From Hormiphora californensis (taxonomy: Eukaryota > Ctenophora > Tentaculata > Cydippida > Pleurobrachiidae), in contig CM035352.1 in the NCBI GenBank assembly GCA_020137815.1, positions 5,997,159-6,061,158 on the forward strand: DNA of 64,000 nt. The letters are read 5' to 3'. The number at the start of each line of letters is the position of its first letter. The first letter of the stretch is position 1. The notes beneath the pieces were generated by a model. It was not told where the DNA came from. It was given only the letters and a program-made list of their open reading frames with translations, and made no database searches. Below are positions 52,304 to 62,951 of the stretch, in pieces. Made by a program: the position numbers and the translations under genes.

Positions 52304-52783
52304 AAAGCCTAACCAGGAGAGAAGGGGGGATATAGGATGACAGGAATATATTGGGTGACATGAAACCTATGGAATGTCATCATGTCACACACATATCTCA
52401 GGTGATTTGTGACAATTCCAGGGTCCCACAAGAGATGAAGTGTTGTGGCGCGCGGAGACCAACTTCCCTTGAACAGAGAATTATTCTCCGCGCGCTACAT
52501 GAAATACTGCCACCCCCTGCGCTAAAGTGGGACAGGGGATCAGCACCACAGGGACCAAGACGAGAGAGATTTTCTGGCATTGTTCCAGCTGATATGAGCA
52601 CAGCACGGCGGGCCCCGCATATAATATCCTGGAATATCAGATCATACCTCTCCATTTCACACACACGCATGCAGTCATTCTGTAGTATTCAACCCGAAAT
52701 ATAAATTAACGCGGAGCCGACACTTACACACATTTCAATTAGTTCTAACCAGTAGAATAGAATTTCAAAAATTAAAAGAAATA
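52304..52783. other. Upstream region of XPO5
   Basis: The promoter of XPO5 should lie here. A 117-codon open frame on the plus strand (52351-52704) and a 90-codon one on the minus strand overlap and have no recognised motif. A GCGCG-containing imperfect inverted pair (GCGCGCGGAG near 52449 and CTCCGCGCGC near 52486) is visible. Confidence 0.45.
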
Positions 52784-53929
52784 GGGTAGCCACTGGCTAT
52801 TTGAAACAGTTTTTCACTTTTTTCCCTTGCCTGCCCACAAATCAAGTCGAACCCAAATTTTTTTGACCTTGTGTTACCGAGACAGTCCCTGGGTGGTTTT
52901 TTGGGTGGTTGGAGATGTCTCATTTTGTCTTCCGGGGCCAGGGTCACGTGATATCTATCCAAATTTGGTGTTTCAGATAGCCCGCCTCGGTCTGCTAATT
53001 TGAAACACCCGTATCTCCCTCAATTTCTCCACGAAACCGAAATTTTTGACATGGAATAGTTAGAAAAGGGTTGTGCAGAGCCATTCCATGTCTGAAATCT
53101 GAATTTGTTTGCATGTGCTTGGTGCAGTGAATGTTTCCAAAAAGTGTTTCAAATAGCCAGGAAAACGGTTTTTGCCCCAAATTCGGCCAATTTTTGGCGG
53201 AAATGGCTAAACTCATAATTCATATCCTCCCTATGCTCAAAATGAACATCAAAAATTTCCGACAGCGGATTTGGAGAAAAGTGTTTCAAATAGCCCTCCA
53301 CGGTGTTTCAAGTTACCAGACTCGCTTGCCCTGCAGCTCATAACATAGCGAAAACCACTGAACCCGACTAATTTCGATACGCTGAATCACGTAAGCAACT
53401 TTTCCAATCCGTATGAGGTCGATAAAGTGCCCTAATTGAGTATAATTGGGTCTAATTGACCTTAATTGCTCAATTAAGGCACTTTCCCGACCTCTGAGGG
53501 ATTGGAAAGGTTGCTTACGTGATTCAGCGTATCAAAATTAGTCGGAAAAGTGCCCTCACATAAGTATAAATCATTTCCAGGTGAAAAGTTGTAAATGGGG
53601 TCAATAAGACCCAATTATGCTTAATTAGAACACTTTTCCGATCTGAGACGGAGCCCAGAGGTTTAAAAAGCTATTTATGATTATATTTAAGTTTCTCAAT
53701 TTTCATTTTTTGAAATAAAAAGGAAATCTTTGAATTTTTTGTTTAAACACAAGGATTGTTTCTATTCCAGAATTTAAAACAACGGCATGAGTACCTACTG
53801 TTTGCTATGCATCTCCCAAGACAAGCTACTACATACGCGGCACTACGTTTCAAATAGCCATACCATGCGTTTCAAATAGTCAGACACTGTTTCACATTGG
53901 CAGGCGTTTCAAATAGCCAGTGGCTACCC
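52784..53929. mobile_element. 1146-bp element, subterminal motif repeats
   Basis: Ends GGGTAGCCACTGGCTATTTG and its inverse are flanked by TA (52782-52783 and 53930-53931). The motif GTTTCAAATAGCCA or close variants recurs at least seven times inside (for example near 52970, 53145, 53280, 53847 and 53909). An internal palindrome occupies about 53375-53550 (CTGAATCACGTAAGCAAC and inverse). It has no coding capacity and is not assigned to a family. Confidence 0.8.
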
Positions 53930-54204
53930 TATCTTCTGTATTTTCTCTCACGGACACATTCACACAAATATAAAATACATCTGTCTTTTAAGAGAACTTG
54001 TTTCTGATATAGGCTCTGAATCTCTCTGTCTCTCTCTGAATCTCGATCTTTCTCTACACACCCTCTCCCATCTCTCTCTCTCTCACTCTCTCTCTCCCTG
54101 CAGCAGTGTACAAACCTTTCAACAGTCTCATTCAGCACGTAGTGACACTCAGTCCTATTCTATACCCATTCCTTCTCTAGCTCTCTCTAGCTAATGCTCT
54201 AACC

Positions 54205-55927
54205 TCACGAAGACCACAGATAACTATATAAGCTTCTCCACTCTGGTAGATATTCACCCAAACCATCAGTCAGTAGTCCTAATAGTGGGACAGAGTTAAT
54301 TGTCCCGATAACTCCTGACAGTCTCTCTTCAGTAAATGTCTCATAAAATGGTGATCTAAGGGAGTAGAGACCTACAGCTAACTTTCTCCTCCACAACTCA
54401 ATCTCTTGCCGCTCTGTTAAATGAGCCTGTGTAACACCACTGCTTAGTCTGTGTATGCTATACCCATCAAGACCAAGAGAAACAACGAAAGGCACCCATG
54501 ATTTGCTACTAAACACTCCAAGCGCCACTAGATGGGCTATGGGTTTGAGGGTATAACATATCTCAGCTAACAGAAGCTCTTTATTTGCAGGATTGTGCGG
54601 GATAAAAGTGTCAGGGTGGGATTGGCGCACAAAGATACCAGTCCGTGTTCCGACCCAACCCCGTGGCGCATCAGAGAGAGAGGAGGTGCCTATTAGCACC
54701 CGATTGTGCTGGTAGATCAGACAGAGCCGTATAGATATCTTGATGGTTGTGAGGGCCAGGACTGCCATCCATTTGAGTTTTGATCCACCGATACGACGTG
54801 CTGATAGTTCTACAAATACCTCAATACATTGGATGATCTGGAGCATCCTCTCGAGACGATCTTTATCAATCTGGGGGGGGGGGGGGGGAGTGGGTGTTAA
54901 TATCATATCAGGTAATATGAGATGGGATTAACAGGGTGTTATTAAAACTAAAACCAGGCTCTGAGATTGCAAATTCAGCTAGGATCATAAACAAACATGA
55001 AACATTACACTCTGGAGAGTTCTAAAGCCCCCCCCCCCCCTTCTAGATGGGAGAGAAGGAGAGGGTAAGAAGTGTGGTTGAATGTTGATATATTATATGT
55101 ACACTGGCCGTTAGCCTGTAGCCACAAGATTGGAGCCAACATAAACAGTAAACTACACAGTAAACAATACAACAGTTGGTGTTGCACTGTTTGCTCCTGT
55201 TTGTTTGTCCTTACTGAAGACTTTCACATATTCATTCACTCGCATTACATATTTTATAAAATGTGCCCATAGACGGACTAGAAAACCACCACTCAATCTC
55301 ACACTCTACCTAGCCCCTCCCAACATGACACAACTCCAGTAGGGGCAGTGCCACTAACATGACACAACCCCAGTCGGGGCAGTCACACTAACATGACACT
55401 AAACAACCCCAGCAGTCTCACTAACATGACACAACCCCAGCAGTCCCACTAACATGACACTAAACAACCCCAGCAGTCCCACTAACATGACACTAAACAA
55501 CCCCAGCAGTTCCACTAACATGCCACTAAACAACCCCAGCAGTCCCACTAACCTGACACTAAACAACCCCAGCAGTCCCACTAACATGACACTAAACAAC
55601 CCCAGCAGTCCCACTCACCTCGGCATCAGCATATTTTGGTGGTACCACCCTCTCTGTAGAACCACTCAGCACCCTATCGTGGGTGTACCGCAGCAGATTA
55701 CCACACATGAAAACCAGCTCCGAGACCTCCTGAGAGAATCGTCCTGTGCACAGATAGCTGAGAGAACAGACAAGAGACTCGAGGGCTCTGTGTGAAGCAG
55801 GATCCTTGCGGACTAGAGTTGTATAGTGACTGGAGAGGTGGTGGAGGTAGTCTGTGAGGGCCGAGGAGGAAGATGGGGGAGGGTGGTCGTCATCTTTCTG
55901 GATGTCTTCTGTAGCAAAGCAGTGCAT
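54205..55927 (-). CDS. PEX16: Peroxin-16
   Basis: Peroxisomal membrane biogenesis factor; in animals it enters via the ER and recruits PEX3 and membrane cargo. Two exons, 55927-55619 (103 codons) and 54870-54205, give 324 aa, close to human 336. An in-frame TAG just upstream of ATG 55927 fixes the start. Exon 1 has 'YTTLVRKDPASHRALESLVC' and 'SELVFMCGNLLRYTHDRVL', aligning with the PEX16 N-terminus. Exon 2 carries 'CIEVFVELSARRIGG' and the conserved C-terminus 'LRSPFYETFTEERL ... EYLPEWRSLYSYLWS'. Two hydrophobic membrane stretches are present ('MAVLALTTIKISIRLCLIY' and 'PIAHLVALGVFSSKSWVPFV'). The start lies only about 430 bp from the stop of the light-chain gene in the same orientation. Confidence 0.93.
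55340..55618. repeat. Minisatellite in the PEX16 intron
   Basis: About seven copies of CACTAACATGACACTAAACA + ACCCCAGCAGTC (32-34 bp) abut the splice donor of exon 1. The last unit runs into 'CACTCACCT', so the donor region looks derived from or recruited into the array. Confidence 0.85.
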
Positions 55928-56357
55928 CTGGAGCAACTAGAGATAGAGGGAAGGTTCAGTGTTAGATATATCACGGTATCATGTTAGGGGGATGTTAGGG
56001 GGGCAAGGGGAGACAAAGCTATACATCTGGATTTTAACAAAGAATAAATGGTAAATCTTGTTAATGTACAATGCTTAATTTTCGCAAAAGAATAGGATGT
56101 ATACTTGATAGTGAGTCCTCTCTAACCACAAAGGTGGCGCTTTATTTTTTACAAAGGAGTTCTAGCCTCTTTAAAACACACATAACACATAATAGTCTAC
56201 TCATAACAAAATCATATGATTAAATATTCGATAGCGAAGTGATATATAGATATATTGAAGTGTAATTTGAAGAGTGTTTCTATCTCTACAAGAAAAGTGT
56301 GTCCCATGATGTCAGCTGTTTAAAACCTCACTACTACCACTCCTCCCTGTATATCAG
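55928..56357. other. Spacer between PEX16 and light-chain gene
   Basis: The short region holds the PEX16 promoter and the 3' UTR of the myosin light-chain gene. AT-rich; no TATA or terminal motif can be assigned with confidence. Confidence 0.4.
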
Positions 56358-58530
56358 CTATTCGTCCTTGGAGCCATGCTTAATAAGACGAACGAAGGCG
56401 TTGTAGTCGAAGAGGCCGTCCGTGTCGATAGGGGCACCCCTGAACATCTCATCAACCTCGTCATCAGTGAACCTGGAGAGGGGGTGTGATGGGGTTAACA
56501 ATATGTAGGTGTATCATATGGGGGAGAGGGGGTATACAGGATCATCCGAAATCATCAGATATATCAGTTACTACACAATTTATCTCACCACCCACACAAA
56601 CATTATTGATACTGTGTGGCCATTGTGTTTTGGGTGATAGCCCATGAGGATAGTCGCATTAGAGGAATTGGGTTGGTTCGGTAGATTGGGTATTATAGAA
56701 ACTGGACTATGTTGGCTGAGTGTAAGTGAATTGGCAGGGTAGATCAAAGTGGATTAACTTTGTTTGTGGTAACTGGATACTATATTACACACATTGGAGC
56801 AGAGTTATATTAGAGATAGATGTAGGAAGGAGAAGAAAGGAAAATGTTAAATAAGACGGAATGGAAGAAAAAAAGTCGGAATGTGGAAGGAATATTAGAG
56901 AGAAAAGAAGGGGTATTGAGGAAAGGATGGAGAATTAGAGAGAGAGAAGAATTGTGATGAGGTAAAATTACAGGAGGTGTTAAAATCAGTACACACATTG
57001 CAGCTTCCTGCATTATCACGTGACTGGGTGACAAGCCCCATTCTAACGTGTAATAAACGAGGGGGGGGGGGGTTGAAGGAATGTTATATTTGTATTAGGC
57101 ATTAGCACCGAAATTAAAAAGGTGTGTTGCATAAGTATGAGCCTTTCTAGACGAGACAAAATCTCCTATGAGGCAGTTATAACTGGCAGTTATAACTGCC
57201 TCCTATAGTAGGTAGATACTCGTTTAGAACGATATTTCTACTCTAACCGCCGGTTAGAGTTTGAACCATTACCGGCTACTATAACTGGCAGTTATAACTG
57301 CCTCCTATAGTAGGTAGATACTCGTCTAGAAAGAAAAAGGGCCTTCGTATGAGGCAGTTATAACTGCTATTGCACGTGATCACTGTCATGTGTGAACAAA
57401 ATATGATACGGGGACGTTGTGGAAACCTTACACTCACACGATGACATGCATTAGCAGTTATACCTGCCTCATACGGCCTTTCTAGACGATGATCGTATGA
57501 GGCAGTTATAGTAGCCGGTAAGAGTAGCCAGTTACTCGTTTAGAATGGTTTTACCTACCTACTATAGGAGGCAGTTATAACTGCCTCCTATAGGAGATTT
57601 TGTCTCGTTTAGAACAGCTCTAAGAGGGATAAAGTCATTTATATCAACACGATGATGTCTTGCGTGGTGATTGGATATATGTGAAGGGAAGTGGAAGGAA
57701 TACACAGAGAGGAATGAGAGAGAATAATGAGAATGACGTTGGTCTGACAATGCGTGATAGTAAAGGGATAACGCATATATTGTGAGACTGTGTGAGTTAA
57801 GAGTGTAACAGGAAGCCTAGTAACCGCCCCTTCCGCGTCCTCTCTCTCTCCCTCTTCTCCCTCTCTCTCTCCCTTTATCTTTATCAATTTGGTATTCCTT
57901 ACAACGCATATATAACAAGCCTCTGTTCAGTAAAATGAAAATACCCTGGCCTCATTGAGATCATGACAAATAACAATTTCCCACTCTCACCTGTCTCCCA
58001 TGGTGGTCAACAGCTCCCGTAAATAGTCTTCATGCACCTTCCCAGTACTATCTTCATCAAAACATTGAAATGCGTTCATTATCGTTTCCTCCGGGTCCGT
58101 CCCGTTTAACTTTTCCCCGAACATTGTGAGGAACATGGTAAAGTTGATGGGTCCAGCTGCCTCGTTAATCATACCCTCTAAATGAGCATCTGTGGGCTCC
58201 TGGCCTAAAGAGGGGGAGAGGTTAGAGGGTTATTATTACAACCGGGCTAATAACCAGTTAACCAAATCAAAGTTCAATCAACTCCTCTCATAAGCAAGTA
58301 ACAAAGTAAACAAAGTAACCAAGTAAAGGTGTTTCACACATACCAAGTGAGGCGAGCATATCATGAAGATCCTCCTTACAGATAAATCCATCATGGTTCT
58401 GGTCTATCATGTTGAATGCCTCCTTAAACTCCTGGATCTGCGTCTGATCGAACATGGCGAACACATTGGAAGTTGCCCTCTGGGCCCTCTTCTTGGGCTT
58501 TCCCCTCTTGTTGATCTGTCGGGCGGCCAT
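56358..58530 (-). CDS. MYL9: Non-muscle/smooth myosin regulatory light chain
   Basis: Regulatory light chain of myosin II, which controls actomyosin contractility. Exons 58530-58344, 58204-57991 and 56472-56358 give 171 aa, as in animal orthologs (172). The basic N-terminus '[17 protein letters not shown]' contains the MLCK/ROCK site (here Thr20/Ser21). EF-hand 1 is '[12 protein letters not shown]' (43-54): five of six liganding positions are kept, but the usual Asp at position 9 is Cys51. '[20 protein letters not shown]' and '[20 protein letters not shown]' are near-identical to vertebrate chains. It ends 'LIKHGSKDE'. The symbol is by similarity to the MYL9/MYL12/sqh group, not one-to-one orthology. 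The last intron carries a palindromic MITE (57140-57615). Confidence 0.95.
57140..57615. mobile_element. Palindromic MITE in light-chain intron
   Basis: The ends TTCTAGACGAGACAAAATCT and AGATTTTGTCTCGTTTAGAA are inverted, followed inward by CTCCTAT. Inside, the 16-bp palindrome GGCAGTTATAACTGCC or parts of it recur about seven times (near 57172, 57186, 57287, 57353, 57452, 57497 and 57571), together with 'TAGGTAGATACTCGT'. It has no coding capacity. Target duplication is unclear. Confidence 0.75.
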
Positions 58531-58966
58531 GATGATATGCTAAAACAGGTTGAGTTATGATAATGATATTAAATAAATTTATCCTTCAGCCGGAGATCTA
58601 ATGCTTACACGGTATAACCTATTTGTAACCTATTTGACCAATGAGGACACCCAAAAATTAAATGTAACAACATCGATATTCCTCCAAATTCCAAAAAATC
58701 AAATCAAAATAAACACTATATCAGTCTGCTCTTTACCGCCCATTTATTTCAGCAGGAAGAATTCTACTGTAGGTAATGAATAATGTAAATTATGCACATA
58801 ATATCCCACTAATTCCACTTTCCCTAAGATCACGGTCGGCAGTTTCATCCCCAGCTCTTATCCAAAAATTAGTGAGCTAACTGCAAGACTATTTACAAGC
58901 TAGGCTATGTTCAGTGGGTACAGGAATGAGGAAGGACCCACTTTTCGGGCGGAAGATAGGAAGAAA
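58531..58966. other. Upstream region of light-chain gene
   Basis: Promoter and 5' UTR of the light-chain gene are expected here. AT-rich; no gene is seen. Confidence 0.4.
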
Positions 58967-59461
58967 GGCAGGTGAGTAGAACTTCGCTCCTAATAAAAGG
59001 CTGCAATAAAAGGCTGCAGAAAAAGGCTGCAATAAAAGGCTACAATAAAAGGCTGCAATAAAAGGCTGCAATAAAAGGCTGCAATAAAAGGCTGCAATAA
59101 AAGGCTGCAATAAAAGGCTGCAAGTGATCACGTATCTAACCAGACTAAAGCGGGGAATAGACCGAATCGTCCTACCCTAATAGTGTTTCGTATCACGTAT
59201 CGGCTGTAGAGAGACCGAATCACCCTCCCCTAATTATAGTGATTCGTGTCACGTATCCAACTAGACCATATGCGATAGAAACACTATTAGGGTAGGACGA
59301 TTCGGTCTATCCCCCGCTTTAGTCTGGTTGGATACGTGATCCCTTGCAGCCTTTTATTGCAGCCTTTTATTGCAGCCTTTTATTGCAGCCTTTTATTGCA
59401 GCCTTTTTCTGCAGCCTTTTATTGCAGCCTTTTATTGGGAGCGAAGTTCTACTCACCTGCC
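58967..59461. mobile_element. hAT-like MITE with 13-bp repeat ends, 8-bp TSD
   Basis: Ends GGCAGGTGAGTAGAACTTCG and inverse are flanked by the perfect 8-bp duplication GGAAGAAA (58959-58966 and 59462-59469). Directly inside each end lie tandem copies of the 13-mer AATAAAAGGCTGC (about nine on the left, seven on the right, mutually inverted). The core (59130-59340) repeats the pairing with 'GATACGTGAT' and 'AGACCGAATC'. It is non-coding. The family differs from the GGGGGGG-ended one. Confidence 0.9.
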
Positions 59462-59469
59462 GGAAGAAA

Positions 59470-60528
59470 TTGCATAAATTATCATAAAAGAGCAGAGTAA
59501 AAAGGACCACGTGCGCGGGGGACGGGGGTTCCATCAGAATTGGCAAACGCGGGATAAGGCAGCGCTTTTCAACCATCAGAAAGGAGTTAGGAGCTGATTT
59601 TGCGAGGTGAGATTTTGCGACGCGTTCAAGTTTTTTTTGAAAGTGCAAGTTTTTTTGATCCGACCGTCAAAACGCGCGCATTGTTGACTGCAGCGCACAC
59701 CAAGGTTCAGCGCTGCCGTATGGCGGCGCATTGACGCAAAATCAAAAAAGTAAAAAAAGTTAAAAAAAATAAAAAACGTGTTTCAAAAAACATATCCATG
59801 GAGGCGAGACACTGTGTTGAGACGCGCACAATGCGACGCGCATGCGACGCGCATTTTGGCATTGCGACGCGCACCCTGTTTTGAATTTCGAGTAAAACTG
59901 CCAAAAAAAGTTGAAAAAATTTTGTCTCCAAAAGTTTCAAAATCTTTTTTGTTTGACTTACGGCATGCTTGCGGACGAAAATAAGTTGGATAACGGTGGA
60001 GTAAAATCCCTTTTAAAGTCGGATTTTTTGAAGTTGTCACCCCCCTCTTCGTGCGCGGAATGTATTTGCGCGTCACATCACATGTTAACGTGTGGTGTGC
60101 GCGTCAAAATTGATAAATTTCACATGCGCGGTCATTTTGGGGTGACAACTTCAAAAAATCCGACTTTATGGTCAAATTTTGACTTTTTTGGCAATAACTC
60201 TGTCATTTCTTGTCCACATCGCACAATCTTAGGCTCGTTGGGAATAGAGTATCGAGGACTTTCCAATGATTAAACGGTCAATAAAGTCAGGGCTAAATCT
60301 CTGAGGCTGTGTTTAAAAAAGGCGTGTTTTGAAGCTTTCTGTGTAATTTCTTCGCCATTGTAGCGCTGATTTTGATGTCCTGAGCTGTAGTCAAGCTTTC
60401 AATTTGAAGGAGCTCAATGCAAAATTTTCAAAAACGTCTCTACCAAACCTATTTCGTAGCAGATAGACAACCATACGCTTTCAAGTTAATTAGATATGTT
60501 AAAGTCGAACGCTGATTTACCAGCGTGC
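59470..60528. other. Intergenic with one MITE
   Basis: No gene is seen. 'GCGACGCGCA' recurs four times near 59820-59875. A MITE copy lies at 60014-60168 (separate entry). Confidence 0.5.
60014..60168. mobile_element. MITE, second copy of the 12.6-kb family
   Basis: Ends TAAAGTCGGATTTTTTGAA and inverse, 155 bp, share the terminal repeats of the copy at 12641-12881. The interiors differ in length and share only GC-rich 'GCGCG' features, so the family is defined by its ends. Confidence 0.85.
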
Positions 60529-61033
60529 TCAAGGGAATTGAATAAACCAAAACCCAAATACATTTCCGTCTTCTCCAGCTGTACAAGTGTCCTGATTGGT
60601 AAAATATTTCTGGATTATCATGTATCTCTCGTGTCTCCGTTGAAGAGATAAAATTCCCAGCTGTGTCAGCCTTTCCCAGTAGTTAAGGCCTTGACATTCC
60701 GCAATTCTCCTGGTAAAGAATCTCTGTATAGTTTCGATCTTGATAACATCTCCGATCTTGGTTGGAGACCATAAGGGAGAACAGTATTCAGGTTTGGGTT
60801 TTAGCAGTGACTTGAGGAGAGTTAGCATAGTCTTCTCGGAGCGGTCTCTGAACAGTGAACATCCCAAGAATCCATCCTGCTAGACGTTTTGCTTCACCGG
60901 TGATGGTGTTAATGTGGGTAGACCATGATCCATCGTTTGTCATGTTGACTCCAAGATCTCTCACACAAGTAGTAGGTTCGATAGCTTCGCCTGATGGGGT
61001 GTAATACCTGTAATACTCCGAGTTGAAGGGCAT
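60529..61033 (-). pseudogene. Non-LTR reverse transcriptase remnant
   Basis: Two overlapping minus-strand frames encode pieces matching the same region of the neighbouring retroelement: 'CVRDLGVNMTNDGSWSTHIN' then, after a frameshift, 'YCSPLWSPTKIGDVIKIETI' and 'LGILSLQRRHERYMI'. It lacks the catalytic core. It is a decayed second copy of the 61159-62166 family. Confidence 0.8.
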
Positions 61034-61158
61034 CTCCCGGAGTTCTCTGGTCTTGTTCAGTTCAGTTCAAGAATTTGTGAAAACACAGGATACATTAAAA
61101 TAATAAGCCTCCTAAAAACACACTGTCAGCTCAGCGAACATAAAATCACACAAGAATG

Positions 61159-62166
61159 TTACGACCACCACTGCAATATTGAGTTGCTGTTGGCTTGAGC
61201 AGGGTAACCGCTGACAGGGGGTGTGTCAGGAAAAGTGGAGAGAAAACTACCCAACTGAGATTTGAACTGGTGGAGAGTTGAAGCCTCTTTTACAGTTCGT
61301 GGAAGAATATTCCACAACCTAGCACCTAGTACCGCAAATGACTGTTCATACAATGAAAGGTTAGATCGTTGGGCTTCATATGAATAACGCGGGACGATAG
61401 CTCTTGGGCCAGAGCGGTGCGTATCAGCGAAGGTCATAGCAGTACTGTTAGGTATCTCGTTGTTATACACTTTCCAAACAAGGATGGCAGTGTACCTCTC
61501 CCGACGGCGTTGAAGTGACAAAAGTCCCAAAGTTTGAAGACGTTGCCAGTAATCCAACCCCTTGAGACCAGCAATCTTGCGAGTGTAAGATCGCTGGATC
61601 TCCTCAACACGACTGATATCCCCAATTTTAGTAGGTGACCATAGTGTGCAGCAGTAGTCTAGATGGGGACGCACTAGTGACTTGTAAAGAGTCATCATGG
61701 TGCGGCGAGTTCTGGATCTGAAGGCACTTAGTGTCCATCCAGCAACCCGACTAGCCGTGGAGACTACACGAGATATTTGGGCCGACCATTGCCCATCACT
61801 CGAGAGTACAACACCTAAATCACGCACAGTGTCTGACGGATCGATGAACCTTCCATCAGAGAGTTGATAGGAATGGTTCTCAGCACTGAACGGTAGTTCT
61901 CTGAGAGAATTGGTTTGATTCAGCGTATAGTTCATGACCTCGAACTTGGACTGGTACAAGGACATGTTGTTAGCTTCCGCCAAGGTTATCACACTGTATA
62001 GATCCTTTTGTAGGTTCAGTTTGTCAACCATAGTCCGGATAGCAGAGAATATTTTGGTGTCATCAGCGAACGACAGTGAAGAACCGTGTTTGATTACGGA
62101 TTCCAAGTCAATTACGTAGATCAAAAATAGTAGTAGTAAGCTCCATACTTTCACGAGCGAGGGCAC
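61159..62166 (-). pseudogene. Non-LTR retrotransposon RT, C-terminal half
   Basis: A 335-codon frame contains the RT palm 'SLSFADDTKIF', then 'VRDLGVVLSSDGQWSAQIS' and a C-terminal 'YCCTLWSPTKIGDISRVEEI' region typical of CR1/jockey-type LINEs. The N-terminal RT motifs and the endonuclease are missing, so the copy is 5'-truncated and inactive on its own. No poly-A tail or target duplication was identified. Confidence 0.85.
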
Positions 62167-62230
62167 ACTCTGCCAAAGTCAAATTGACTATATTCTGATT
62201 CGACGGAAGTGGAAGAACTCTCTGAGTAAT

Positions 62231-62731
62231 GTGGAGGTAGTGGACTCTTTTGGTAGTGTAGGGTCTGATCATAGAGCAGTTCTTGGTTTCCTCCGCCTCA
62301 GTCTTCGGACGACTAAGCGTGCTAAGGGGCAGATCAAGTTCGATTATACTTGTAAGGGAGAGGAGCCTGAATTGTGTGAGAGGTACAGTGTGGAGGTGAG
62401 GAATAGGTATGATGTGTTAAGAACAGATGTGAAGGATGCTTCTGGAAGGTATGGGGCATTTGTGTCGGCTGTTGGTGAAACCAATAACCACCTACTGCCA
62501 CGGAAGCGCAGACGTGCTACTGATAGCGCTATGAGTGACCTGAGAGTTCTTAGTGTAAGAGACGAGTTGTTCGAAGCTAAGAAGGCTTTGTTTCTCCATC
62601 CCACTGAGAATAATAGAATCGAGGTTAGCGAGAGGAGAGAACGCTTAAAGGGCCTAAAAACCCACATTTTAATTAATTATTTTGAACACTCCATCGTAAC
62701 AAGCATGCTATTAGAGTCCCAAAAAGCATAG
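62231..62731 (+). pseudogene. LINE endonuclease C-terminal fragment
   Basis: The frame starts with 'SFGSVGSDHRAVLGFLRLSL', the terminal SDHR motif of an AP-type (APE) endonuclease, followed by a basic linker region 'LLPRKRRRATD'. It runs opposite to the RT fragments on either side, so it is a separate insertion or an inverted piece. It ends abruptly near 62670. Confidence 0.75.
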
Positions 62732-62951
62732 GCACACGCCACATGGACCCCAGGGGAGCCCCTCAAGTTGGGGCCCATTTGGGGTCCCCTTGTAAACGCG
62801 GTTGTACTCCTTGAAATGCTAACAATATGATCCTCTCTCAAATATAAAATTTAGGATAGAAATGATCCTTGTGTTTTAGTAGATTTCATAATCTTTCTCA
62901 TCAATTATTATTTAAGCCTATCAAAACTTGACTTAACTTGACTTACTTGAC

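Noticed and set aside
52351-52704. 117-codon frame upstream of XPO5
   Set aside because: Overlaps an equally long antisense frame, has no motif and lies where the XPO5 promoter is expected.
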